A DNA stretch of 64,000 nt from an uncultured Spirochaetales bacterium (lineage in GTDB: Bacteria; UBP6; UBA1177), in NCBI GenBank assembly GCA_902774115.1, contig CACYHH010000001.1, positions 434,001-498,000 of the forward strand. Reading direction: 5' to 3'. Each line of letters begins with the position of its first letter. Position 1 is the stretch's first letter. Of the stretch, positions 27,124 through 34,955 are shown piece after piece. The translations under genes were made by a program, and so were the position numbers. The notes under the pieces were generated by a model, which worked only from the letters and a program-made list of their open reading frames with translations, made no database searches and was not told where the DNA came from.

Positions 27124-28546
27124 AATCCTGCTTTTTGCAGCCCTGATACTTGTTTTTTCATCACTTTCAGCTTTTGAAAAAGAAATTTTCTGCGAGCCTT
27201 CGCTCATATTTCCTGAAATTTTTCTTATTGAATCGGCAGACACTTTTTCATATACCCTGACCGATATGTTCTATAAAGATAGTGACGCTCTTTTCAACTA
27301 TCTGAATTCTGTCAGTTTTTCGCAGGAACAGCTGCCTTCGCGCTATATCTACTATTTGAGAACGAGACAGTTCATGCCTGCTCTGATGCTGATGATGACG
27401 ATGGTGAATCTGAACGCTTATCCGTCATTTTTCCCGAATCCTTACGACGAGTTCTTCAATCTGCTGCAGATGGCGGCGAACGACATAAACGAACACGCTT
27501 CGGGAAGCAACACTTTTTCTTTCGAAAACCCTGATATTTCAGGAGAAAACGAGAAATACATCCGCTCGCTTATTTCAAACGATGCCGCAAACGAGCCTAT
27601 GACAGCTGCTGATCTTTCTGGAAAAATGACCGCTGAAATTGTCCTTAATTTTGCTGCGGTAAACATGAGAAACAAGCGGTTCGGCAGAGAAAACAAAATT
27701 ACACGGAAAACAGTTTTTTTCATTCTCGCGTCGTCGTTTAAAACCATTCTTTCCAATATTGAAAACGGGGTAAATCTTGAAAATGATCCTTTTTTCAAGG
27801 AACTTTTCAACCGTTTTGTCGCAATGAACAAGGATGATAAAGAGGTCTTAACTTCTTTTGTCTACAATTTTGTCGAAAAAATCTACGGTTTGAACAAAGA
27901 TGCCGGTCTTTACCGCTATGTTCTTTTGCGTCAGTTCGGAATGATAGAAAACGCAGCCGGAAGCTGGCTTGATTTCAAAGACGTAAAAGCCGCCGTCGAG
28001 TGGATTGAATTTGTAAAAACTGTTGAAAATATTGACCCTTTTTCTTCTTATTTTGTTAAAAACGAAGAGGCATGCGGCTATATTGCCGAAAAAACCGGCT
28101 GGGTTTTAGGAATGAAGCATCTGAGCAACGAAAGCAGAAAAGAGATCGCTCATTCTTTGAAACTTGCAGGAATGATAGATCAGTGCGGTGATCTTGACTA
28201 CATCGGGCTTGTTGAAAAGAGTACGGAAAACGAAGATAAGCCTGATCCGGAGTGGGCGCGTTACGCCGCTTATGCCTTGAAAACGGTGACTGAAGGGGAT
28301 TTGAGTGAAGATGAAGCGGTGAAAATTCTCAGAAAAGGGCTCGTTGCAGCGATTTTTTCGATAAAACCTGAAACCGAATCTGACAAGGATATGTATGAAA
28401 TAATGCTTTTCATCTATCGTCACAAAGATTGCGACGAAGTTTTAAAGGCTATGTTCCTCAAGCAGATAAACCACGGAGATGTTGACAAAAACACCGATTC
28501 TTACCAAAAAGCAGCTGAAATTCTTGATGATTTTCTTTTTTATTAG
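27110..28546 (+). CDS. Unknown exported protein
   Basis: 478 residues. It begins MRKIKILLFAALILVFSSLSAF, a signal peptide with probable cleavage after SAF. The rest is mostly helical, acidic and without Cys motifs or known signatures; I do not recognise it. The start overlaps the preceding gene by 14 bases and the end is six bases before xerD, so it is in the tamB operon. An envelope role follows only from the signal peptide and neighbours. Confidence 0.7.
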   Translation: MRKIKILLFAALILVFSSLSAFEKEIFCEPSLIFPEIFLIESADTFSYTLTDMFYKDSDALFNYLNSVSFSQEQLPSRYIYYLRTRQFMPALMLMMTMVNLNAYPSFFPNPYDEFFNLLQMAANDINEHASGSNTFSFENPDISGENEKYIRSLISNDAANEPMTAADLSGKMTAEIVLNFAAVNMRNKRFGRENKITRKTVFFILASSFKTILSNIENGVNLENDPFFKELFNRFVAMNKDDKEVLTSFVYNFVEKIYGLNKDAGLYRYVLLRQFGMIENAAGSWLDFKDVKAAVEWIEFVKTVENIDPFSSYFVKNEEACGYIAEKTGWVLGMKHLSNESRKEIAHSLKLAGMIDQCGDLDYIGLVEKSTENEDKPDPEWARYAAYALKTVTEGDLSEDEAVKILRKGLVAAIFSIKPETESDKDMYEIMLFIYRHKDCDEVLKAMFLKQINHGDVDKNTDSYQKAAEILDDFLFY

Positions 28547-28552
28547 GTTAAG

Positions 28553-29485
28553 ATGAATAAAAGCGATGCCAGGCTTCTGAAAAAATATATGAACCACATA
28601 AAACTTGAAAAAAGGCTTGCCTTGAACAGTGTCGAAGCCTACGAGCGCGATCTTACTGATTTTCTTGAATATCTGGATTCGCGCGGTATCTGTCTCACTC
28701 AGGCCGATTCGGTGAATATCAGCGAATATGTCATCCATCTTTCAAAAGACAAAGATTTCAGTGACCGCTCTCTGGCGCGTTCGATCTCCAGCCTTCGCGG
28801 TTTTCTCAAGTTTTTGCTTGAAGATGACTACATTATCCCTGAAATGCTTGAGATTTTAGAACCTGTCAAACTCAAAAAATCACTGCCTGTTTTTCTTACT
28901 TATGAAGAATTGCAGCGCCTCTTTTCGGTTGTGGATACTTCGACTCCCTCAGGATTCCGCGACAGAACGATTCTTGAAATGTTCTATTCGTCTGGGCTGC
29001 GTGTTTCGGAACTTGTGGATCTTAAAATCAGCAATATCTACCGCCAGAGACAGCTTCTGCGCGTTTTCGGAAAGGGAAGCAAGGAGAGAATCGTTCCATA
29101 CAGCGACGATGCGGCGAGATATCTGCACGAATACATCGACAGAATGCGCTATCAGCTGATGAAAAAAGGGGATTTCAACGAATATGTTTTCCTGAATAAC
29201 CGCGGCGGAAGGCTGACACGCCAGGGAATCTGGAAAAAGCTCAAGGAATTCGCAGCGTTGGCTGGAATAACGAAAGATATTTCGCCTCACAAACTGCGCC
29301 ACACATTCGCGACGCATCTGCTTGAAGGAGGTGCCGATCTTAGGAGTGTCCAGATGCTTTTGGGACATTCGAGCATCAACACGACTGAAATTTACACCCA
29401 TGTCGAGCAGGAGGCAATACATAGGGAATTCGATAAAAAACATCCGCGCGAAAACATAGATTTTGAGGAAAAAGAAGATGACTAG
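28553..29485 (+). CDS. xerD: Tyrosine recombinase, XerC/XerD-type
   Basis: 310 residues. An N-terminal SAM-like core-binding domain (about 1-105) precedes a catalytic domain with the full set of residues: Arg in SSGLRVSEL, Lys in VFGKGSKERIVPYS, HxxR in SPHKLRHTFATH, His in LLGHSSINTT and the nucleophile Tyr in IYTHV. It cuts and rejoins dif to resolve chromosome dimers. The neighbours are housekeeping genes and no integrated element borders it, so it looks like the cellular Xer rather than an integrase. Its 3' end overlaps the next gene. XerC cannot be excluded. Confidence 0.9.
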   Translation: MNKSDARLLKKYMNHIKLEKRLALNSVEAYERDLTDFLEYLDSRGICLTQADSVNISEYVIHLSKDKDFSDRSLARSISSLRGFLKFLLEDDYIIPEMLEILEPVKLKKSLPVFLTYEELQRLFSVVDTSTPSGFRDRTILEMFYSSGLRVSELVDLKISNIYRQRQLLRVFGKGSKERIVPYSDDAARYLHEYIDRMRYQLMKKGDFNEYVFLNNRGGRLTRQGIWKKLKEFAALAGITKDISPHKLRHTFATHLLEGGADLRSVQMLLGHSSINTTEIYTHVEQEAIHREFDKKHPRENIDFEEKEDD

Positions 29486-30170
29486 ATTAGTTTACGCTGT
29501 GATTCTGGCTTCGGGAAAAGGGGAGCGGATGAACTGCGGCTTCCCGAAACAATTTATTGAAATTGCCGGGAAAACCATAGTCGGGCGCAGCATCGAAGCG
29601 TTTGAAAAAAACAGCGGGATCGATGAGATAATCGTGGTCTCGGAGCCCGCCTGCATAGAAAAAATCACTGAAATCGTCAAAAACTCAGGCTTTAAAAAAG
29701 TGACAAAAATCGTTCCAGGAGGAGTGATCAGGGCTGAAAGTTCATCGATCGGAGTAGGGGGAATCGCAGAAGACGACGCAAAAGTCCTTATTCATGACGC
29801 GGCGAGACCTTTCGTAAGCCAGAGAATCATCGATGACTGCATTGCGGCACTTGATTCATTCGATGCCGTCCACACCGCTATCAAAGCGACCGACACCATA
29901 ATCGAAGCTGAAAACGGCAAAATGACGGCAACTACAGACCGAAGCAGAATGATGCAGGTCCAGACTCCTCAGGGATTCAGAGCAGGCGTTATAAAAAAAG
30001 CACACGCTCTTGCGAAAGAAGAAGGTTTTGCAGGGGCGACCGACGACTGCGGGATCGTTTTCAAATACGGTCTTGCCGACATCAGCATCGTCGAAGGAGA
30101 GCGGACAAACATCAAAATAACTTACCCCGAAGATATTGCTGTCGCAGAAATAATCGCGGGAAAGGGATAA
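29478..30170 (+). CDS. ispD: IspD/TarI-family cytidylyltransferase
   Basis: 230 residues. Nucleotide-binding ASGKGERM near 11-18, PKQF, HDAARPF (about 103), DRSRMMQVQTPQGFR and NIKITYPEDI are family motifs. IspD makes CDP-methylerythritol in the MEP isoprenoid pathway; TarI makes CDP-ribitol. PKQF and AIKATDTI lean toward TarI, while the housekeeping setting leans toward IspD, so the symbol is the likelier of two. The ATG at 29478 follows GAGG and overlaps the xerD end. It ends the tamB operon. Nine bases later the stop of a minus-strand microprotein begins. Confidence 0.75.
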   Translation: MTRLVYAVILASGKGERMNCGFPKQFIEIAGKTIVGRSIEAFEKNSGIDEIIVVSEPACIEKITEIVKNSGFKKVTKIVPGGVIRAESSSIGVGGIAEDDAKVLIHDAARPFVSQRIIDDCIAALDSFDAVHTAIKATDTIIEAENGKMTATTDRSRMMQVQTPQGFRAGVIKKAHALAKEEGFAGATDDCGIVFKYGLADISIVEGERTNIKITYPEDIAVAEIIAGKG

Positions 30171-30178
30171 TCGAGAGG

Positions 30179-30292
30179 TCACTTGAGGGGATCATCGGCG
30201 CAACGGCTGTGTTCACATTCTGCGGAGCATACTTTCTGCTTTACAGGAAGGACAGGAAATTTTGAACAAGGAACTTGTGTTGTCGTAGGCAT
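30179..30292 (-). CDS. Cys-rich microprotein, 37 residues
   Basis: Too short for ordinary gene calling. On the minus strand an ATG at 30292 is preceded at five bases by AGGAGGTGG, one of the strongest ribosome sites in the window. The product has four Cys (positions 9, 22, 26, 31) and His28 and starts MPTTTQVPC. Its C-terminal half reads CSAECEHSRCADDPLK. A metal site or disulfides are likely; I do not recognise the family. It converges with ispD. The plus strand here has an open frame without a start codon, which I regard as its shadow. Confidence 0.55.
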   Translation of the reverse strand: MPTTTQVPCSKFPVLPVKQKVCSAECEHSRCADDPLK

Positions 30293-30315
30293 TTTTACCA
30301 CCTCCTGCCAATAAA

Positions 30316-30480
30316 AAATCGCAAAAAATTCATCAATAAAATCAAATAGTTATAAAGTTTTTCGGGGGGGGTAAAATTTTTTCAATAAAAATCAGATTTT
30401 GTGGTACTAAATATATGTCTGGTTTGTTTTTTTAACTTTACCGGCATTTTTGCGATTTATGCAGATATTTATTGAAAAAA
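30316..30480. repeat. Interleaved inverted repeats and G8 tract in AT-rich gap
   Basis: Between the microprotein and the gene fragment at 30534 the DNA is AT-rich. A 12-base arm AAATCGCAAAAA (30316-30327) pairs with TTTTTGCGATTT (30447-30458). A 13-base arm TTTTTTCAATAAA (30377-30389) pairs with TTTATTGAAAAAA (30468-30480). The pairs interlock rather than nest. A run of eight G lies at 30364-30371. No gene is seen here. Confidence 0.55.
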
Positions 30481-30533
30481 AATGTTGCAAAAACTCCTAG
30501 TCCATGTAGATAAAAAAAGAGTGTTCTTTCTAA

Positions 30534-31121
30534 ATTGAGCAAAAGTTTGCAAACATCGAAAAAGGGGGAACGGTAAACTTCCAGATCGGTCCCGTTCCGG
30601 CATACCTTTCATTCGGGATGGTTTTCCGTGCCGGATTGCGTTACGGTGTAGATTACAATGCCGCATGGTTCCGCGGCCTTACAATGGGAGCATCAGCAGG
30701 ACCTTATCTTGTTGTCGGCGCATACCTTGAAGCCGGGATCGGGTTTGACTATTCCTGGATATCCTTTAAAATCGGTGTCGGCGGTTCGATTGATGTTTTT
30801 GAGTTTTATGCACCCCTCAAAGTTCAGGGACTGCTGAAACCTGCAATGGATTTAAATGGTTTGAACATGAAATTTTACCTGACAACAAGCCTTGAACCTG
30901 AAATTTACCTGCTTGCCGGTAAAATTTATGTAAAAGCCTCCGGTAAAATCGGCATAGATCCATTTGCAATCGGTTTTTCAGTAAAGAAAACCATTTTTGA
31001 CTGGGATCCCTTAATAAAGAAAAAATTCGGAAATATCATACCGTTGAAGCCGATTGAACTGGATCTGTTCTCTATAGGTCGGGGAATGAAAGTACTCGGC
31101 AATGATGTTTCAACATTTTAA
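30534..31121 (+). pseudogene. 3' fragment of a larger, probably surface-associated protein
   Basis: An open frame from 30534 to the stop at 31121, about 195 codons. The internal ATG at 30618 has no ribosome site and similar residues continue upstream of it (GTVNFQIGPVPAYLSFG). The frame is cut off by a TAA at 30531 and no matching 5' part exists before it. The sequence is rich in Gly, Tyr and Phe in beta-strand-like blocks (GASAGPYLVVGAYLEAGIG, ISFKIGVGGSIDV). I read it as the C-terminal end of a long exported protein left after deletion. Expression of the remnant is possible but unsupported. Confidence 0.55.
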
Positions 31122-31167
31122 TCATTAATCAGAGTAAATGTTTAATAATTATCAGAAGGAGAAAGTT

Positions 31168-32316
31168 ATGAAGAAGAAATTATTCTTTATTACATTGTTA
31201 CTTGTGTTTGCACTGATTGCATGTGGTGGCGAGGAAGAAGAGGATGATTGGGGTAATGATGGTGATGGTGGAAACAGTGGCAATAATGAAGAAAATGGTG
31301 GTTGGGAATCGCAGGAAGATAAGCCAAGTAAAATATTAAAAACCGAAGGTTTTCTACACATAACTGCTCTGGCATTTGGTTTAGATGATATTTTATATGT
31401 CGGTGGAGCGGCAAAAGAAGAGTCAAAAAAGTCTGATGCTTTGTTGGTTACATTTGACGCAAAAGGCAGAGAATTGTGGCGCAAGCAATGGGATTATCAA
31501 GAATCTGCTGACACAGTAAATTATCTTGTTGCAGACAAATATGGAAATATATACGTGGCCGGAGATACTACCAATGGTGATGTTCCGTTTGTCATAAAAT
31601 TTGCGCCTGACGGGACAAAAATTTGGGAGCAATTTCCCGAACTTGACTTTATTTCTGCTTCCTTAGCATTGGATAATCAACAAAATGTTTATATCTCTCA
31701 CAATAATGAAATCGTAAAATATTCAACTGATGGAAAAAAACTGCAAAACTACAAAATTTCAGATGAATCTTCAACAGTTATAAAGACTTTAATAGTTGAT
31801 TCGGAAGGAAATCTTTATGCTGGTGGTAGAACCAATACGGATTTATTTTCTGAAAATGTCGGTAATGACGATTCTTTTTTGGTAAAAATTGCACCGGATG
31901 GAACACCGTTTTGGGGAAAACAGTGGGGAAGTGAAAACGCTGATTGGGTAAAAAAAATATTGATAGGAGGTAATAACTCTATCTTTATTACATCAGCTAC
32001 ATATCAAAATGGTGAGAGTGATCTTGAAATGTTTTTTAAATTTTCAAGTGATGGCAAAAAAATGTGGGGAAAAACAAATATGAATGGTTACCTTATCACG
32101 ATGTGTGGGGATGATATATACATGAGTAATCCGTCTGCAAAAAATGGTTTGATTGATAAATATAATTCAAATGGTGAATATATTGCAAGTTCAATCGAAT
32201 ATGAAAGCACATTTTTCCATGAAATAATTTGCAATAATAATGATATTTATGCAATAATATCGGACACTAAAGGCCATACCAATATTATTAAAATTCCTTC
32301 TTCAGAAATTAAGTAA
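31168..32316 (+). CDS. Beta-propeller (SBBP-repeat-like) lipoprotein
   Basis: About 382 residues. The signal peptide ends ALIAC (Cys19), followed by an acidic Asp/Gly/Asn linker. The body has repeated blades with FDAKGRELWRKQW, FAPDGTKIWEQ, IAPDGTPFWGKQWGS and FSSDGKKMWGK, as in SBBP-type propellers. The codon use is distinctly AT-richer than in the flanking operons, suggesting acquisition. GGAGAAAG precedes the ATG at 31168; an upstream ATG in frame lacks a site. It is a surface or periplasmic protein of unknown function. Confidence 0.8.
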   Translation: MKKKLFFITLLLVFALIACGGEEEEDDWGNDGDGGNSGNNEENGGWESQEDKPSKILKTEGFLHITALAFGLDDILYVGGAAKEESKKSDALLVTFDAKGRELWRKQWDYQESADTVNYLVADKYGNIYVAGDTTNGDVPFVIKFAPDGTKIWEQFPELDFISASLALDNQQNVYISHNNEIVKYSTDGKKLQNYKISDESSTVIKTLIVDSEGNLYAGGRTNTDLFSENVGNDDSFLVKIAPDGTPFWGKQWGSENADWVKKILIGGNNSIFITSATYQNGESDLEMFFKFSSDGKKMWGKTNMNGYLITMCGDDIYMSNPSAKNGLIDKYNSNGEYIASSIEYESTFFHEIICNNNDIYAIISDTKGHTNIIKIPSSEIK

Positions 32317-32706
32317 TTGGTGAAATTTTCATGCAACTTTCAAATAGTTCTCAGCCCTATTATTATTTAGCTAACCAAAAATGCTATGAATATCTGGCAG
32401 ATGATTTCCTTCCTTACGGTGAAGTGTGCACCCATGTTTATTCCGGGCTTCACCTTTTCAGTTTCGATGCTGACCTGTTCGAGACGACGTTTTATGTCAC
32501 GACACGCCATTAGCTTTTTGGGTAAATCCAATTTTTTATAACACAGTATAAAAATTTCTTTTTGAAACTTAAAATAATACTTGACTTTTTATCACAACAA
32601 TTATTTTATGTTTTGTAAAAACTTGCTTTTTGGTTTGAAATGAAAAGCGGCAAGATGTGATTTTGTAATTATTTAAAATCTTTTGATTGCGTTTGATTGT
32701 AATTGT
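32317..32706. other. Intergenic stretch with a possible gene remnant
   Basis: There is no supported gene here. A plus-strand frame (32331-32513, 60 codons) has only a weak GGTG before its ATG, and a minus-strand frame from 32513 (MACRDIKRRLEQVSIETEK...) has none. The portion 32390-32515 is richer in G and C than its surroundings, so it may be a scrap of a lost gene. The rest, to the antitoxin promoter, is AT-rich and empty. Confidence 0.35.
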
Positions 32707-32714
32707 GCTATAAT
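32706..32714 (+). promoter_or_regulatory. Extended -10 promoter of the antitoxin gene
   Basis: TGCTATAAT, a TG-extended perfect -10 hexamer (TATAAT at 32709-32714), lies 28 bases before the RelB/DinJ start. The -35 region is weak, which an extended -10 can tolerate. Repeated TTGATT words lie just upstream. Confidence 0.6.
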
Positions 32715-32742
32715 GAACAAGCGAATTTTTATGGAGGCAAAA

Positions 32743-33015
32743 ATGTCAACATCGTTTGTTCAGTTCAGAATGGAAGATTCCACGAAAGCGCAGGCACTTG
32801 TCGTTTGCGAGCAGCTGGGAATTGATCTTCCGACTTATTTAAGAATGTGCGTAACCAGACTGGTGCGCGAAAACGGGATCCCTTTTTCGATGAAACTCGA
32901 AGAAAGCCGCGGTCTTGCCGCAATGAAAGCTGCAAGCAGGATCGCCGAGCAGAACGGAAACAGCGAAATGACTCTTGACGAGATCAATGCCGAAATAGCA
33001 GAGGTGCGGAAGTAG
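32743..33015 (+). CDS. RelB/DinJ-family antitoxin
   Basis: 90 residues. The N-terminal strand and two helices (TSFVQFRMEDSTKAQALVVCEQLGIDLPTYLRMCVTRLV) form a ribbon-helix-helix. RENGIPFSMKLEE is the usual motif of this family before the toxin-binding tail. It should bind its own promoter and neutralise a toxin. GGAGG lies eight bases before the ATG, so the longer upstream frame is rejected. One base after its stop, a PIN toxin gene begins but is deleted (33016-33130), leaving the antitoxin orphaned. Confidence 0.88.
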   Translation: MSTSFVQFRMEDSTKAQALVVCEQLGIDLPTYLRMCVTRLVRENGIPFSMKLEESRGLAAMKAASRIAEQNGNSEMTLDEINAEIAEVRK

Positions 33016-33130
33016 ATGCATTATTATGCCGTGAACCTGTGGTAACATAAAGCATTTTCCTGAACAGTGTTTTGTTGTGACCCCGCGAGAAATGCTGGAA
33101 ATCGTGCTGTCAAAAAACAATTCGCAGTAA
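33016..33130 (+). pseudogene. Internally deleted PIN-family toxin gene
   Basis: The first codons read MHYYAV, as at the start of COG1569-type PIN toxins. The frame then meets stops. In the +1 frame from about 33035 the sequence encodes GNIKHFPEQCFVVTPREML and ends at TAA 33130, which matches the usual C-terminus of these toxins (VTGN.KHFP..FVVTPREML). About 110 codons with all the acidic RNase residues are missing. Start and end survive next to an intact antitoxin, so this is an internal deletion and not a chance similarity. Confidence 0.72.
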
Positions 33131-33154
33131 TTTCAAGACAAGAAAGGAGAATTA

Positions 33155-33181
33155 AATCCTACAGCTGTTCGCTGCTTTTCA
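33155..33181 (+). repeat. 27-bp imperfect direct repeat, left copy
   Basis: The sequence matches 36545-36571 at 23 of 27 positions (consensus AATCCKACRGCTG then YTCGMTGCTTTTCA). It lies before the first of two paralogous lipoprotein genes; the right copy lies after the second. Confidence 0.6.
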
Positions 33182-33247
33182 TCTAAAAGTTTCTTTTTTC
33201 CTCATTTTCCTTATCATAATTCGTTCATTTGCGAAACGGAGGCTAAT

Positions 33248-34930
33248 ATGCGGAAACATTTGAGTTTATTATTTGTTTTCATTTTATCCTGTTCATCATC
33301 CCAAAAACCTGCAAACGATTCTGACATCATTCCTGATGCCGATTCCGACGGCAGTGATGCGGAAACTATCAATGATGATTCTGATTCTCAAGATGATGAT
33401 ATCATCGATGATAAAGACCAATCCGATGATTCTGATTCCGAAAGTAGTGTTCCTTCTCAGGAAGAACCTGACAACGATTTCGGATGTCCGATTGTTGAAG
33501 GAGATCAGGATTACGAGAAACTTTGGCTGACAGACGATGATCCTTATGCCGACAGAGAGAATTTTCTATATAAATATTACGGCAATTACGATGTCGTAGC
33601 TGATGACCCTGAACAAGTAAGAGCTACTTTGTGGAAATATAAGTTTAGCACCGTCAATGGATGCAGTATACGTAATCAGTGCTCAAAGGGCCCCATTCAT
33701 CCTTACGAAGCATGTGCCGATAACTATCCGTTTGAACCGATATTGATTGAAGACTGGCCTAATCAGGATGACACTGTGGTGAAAAATGAAAACATTCTTA
33801 AAAACAAATGCGACGGATTGATGACACCGGAAAAACGTTGGCAGAATGATTGGATTTACGGGCGGGATCCTGAATATTTTGCTAAAAACGGCAAAGTGGT
33901 TTTTATAATGAAATCTTATTATGCTCCAGTAGTCGGTACTTTTGTGTTTGATATCCCTACAAGACAACTTATAAAAATCGGAGACGGTGCCGCAAATTTG
34001 GATTTTAACGGAAAAATGGTTCTGATGTCGACCTACAACAAATCTATAAATGACGATTCTCCTGATCTTCCCAACTACCAGATGCCTGTTCAGGAAATAA
34101 TTTATTACGATATAGAAAAACATAAATACGGCTATGCATGGTACGGAGAAAAGTTTTACGGAATCAACTATATGGGATTGGGTGATACTTATGCCATGAT
34201 GAGTTATCAGACAGGACCTGATGATTCCGGAGAAATGAAAGTTGTCTATACGAAAATAGGCGATTGGAAGAATTGGAAGGAACTGAAGAAATTCACGACA
34301 GGAGATGCAGGTTTTGTTATAGCCAGATATCCACACTTGTCAGGATCTCAAGTCGTTTTTCAAAATTATGATATCGCAACAATTTTTTGTGATTTGGAAA
34401 AAGGCGATGATGGTTGTGTCAAAGTTTCATTGGACGAAGAATTGACGTATTTCCCTAAAATAATCGGGGATAGAAAAATTATTTATCATGCCGTAACCTA
34501 TGAACAGGAATCTAAACTGGAAAAGATAATCCTAGTGGAATTGAATAAAGACGGAAGTGTAAAAAGCAGGGATGTTTTAATCCATGACGACAGAATAAAT
34601 GCGATAAGAGATGTTAACAACGATTTTCTTCTTTACAGCATAAAAATCGGTGAGACAGAGAACGAGCATCCTATATCAGCACCGTGCTACTATCGTTTCA
34701 GCGATAAGAAAACAGTATGTCTTGACAGTGATGAAGATGCTGTATTTACAAAACATTATTCTTATATACCTGGTTACGGCAGATACCTGGTTTATCAGCA
34801 TTATTTCGACTATGTTCTGAGGGATATGGAGTGTTACTGCGACTATCATCCGGATAGATGTCCTTACAGCGATTACACACCTAATCCGGATAATCCCAAA
34901 ATTCCGGAGTGGAGGAAACAAGGGGAATGA
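33248..34930 (+). CDS. Asp/Ser-rich-linker lipoprotein, paralog pair member 1
   Basis: 560 residues. The signal peptide ends FILSC (Cys15), followed by about 60 residues of Asp/Ser/Glu linker and a Cys-containing body. The C-terminus reads YVLRDMECYCDYHPDRCPYSDY. It shares plan and C-terminal motif with the next gene. Blocks such as MKVVYTKIGDWKNWKELKKF recur in both, so a beta-propeller-like fold is possible but not proven. GGAGG is six bases before ATG. The family is not recognised. The position in a variable region suggests a strain-specific surface protein. Confidence 0.75.
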   Translation: MRKHLSLLFVFILSCSSSQKPANDSDIIPDADSDGSDAETINDDSDSQDDDIIDDKDQSDDSDSESSVPSQEEPDNDFGCPIVEGDQDYEKLWLTDDDPYADRENFLYKYYGNYDVVADDPEQVRATLWKYKFSTVNGCSIRNQCSKGPIHPYEACADNYPFEPILIEDWPNQDDTVVKNENILKNKCDGLMTPEKRWQNDWIYGRDPEYFAKNGKVVFIMKSYYAPVVGTFVFDIPTRQLIKIGDGAANLDFNGKMVLMSTYNKSINDDSPDLPNYQMPVQEIIYYDIEKHKYGYAWYGEKFYGINYMGLGDTYAMMSYQTGPDDSGEMKVVYTKIGDWKNWKELKKFTTGDAGFVIARYPHLSGSQVVFQNYDIATIFCDLEKGDDGCVKVSLDEELTYFPKIIGDRKIIYHAVTYEQESKLEKIILVELNKDGSVKSRDVLIHDDRINAIRDVNNDFLLYSIKIGETENEHPISAPCYYRFSDKKTVCLDSDEDAVFTKHYSYIPGYGRYLVYQHYFDYVLRDMECYCDYHPDRCPYSDYTPNPDNPKIPEWRKQGE

Positions 34931-34955
34931 AAGTAAACAACAAAAAGGAGAGAAA

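Noticed and set aside
28553-29485. Mobile-element integrase
   Set aside because: The gene is embedded in a housekeeping operon with overlapping neighbours, has the length of a Xer protein and has no att-like repeats nearby.
30171-30267. Open plus-strand peptide with a hydrophobic stretch after ispD
   Set aside because: It has no start codon and lies opposite a minus-strand frame with a strong ribosome site, so it is the shadow.
32331-32513. 60-codon plus-strand frame before the antitoxin
   Set aside because: Only a weak GGTG lies before its start and no recognisable domain; the minus-strand alternative is equally poor.
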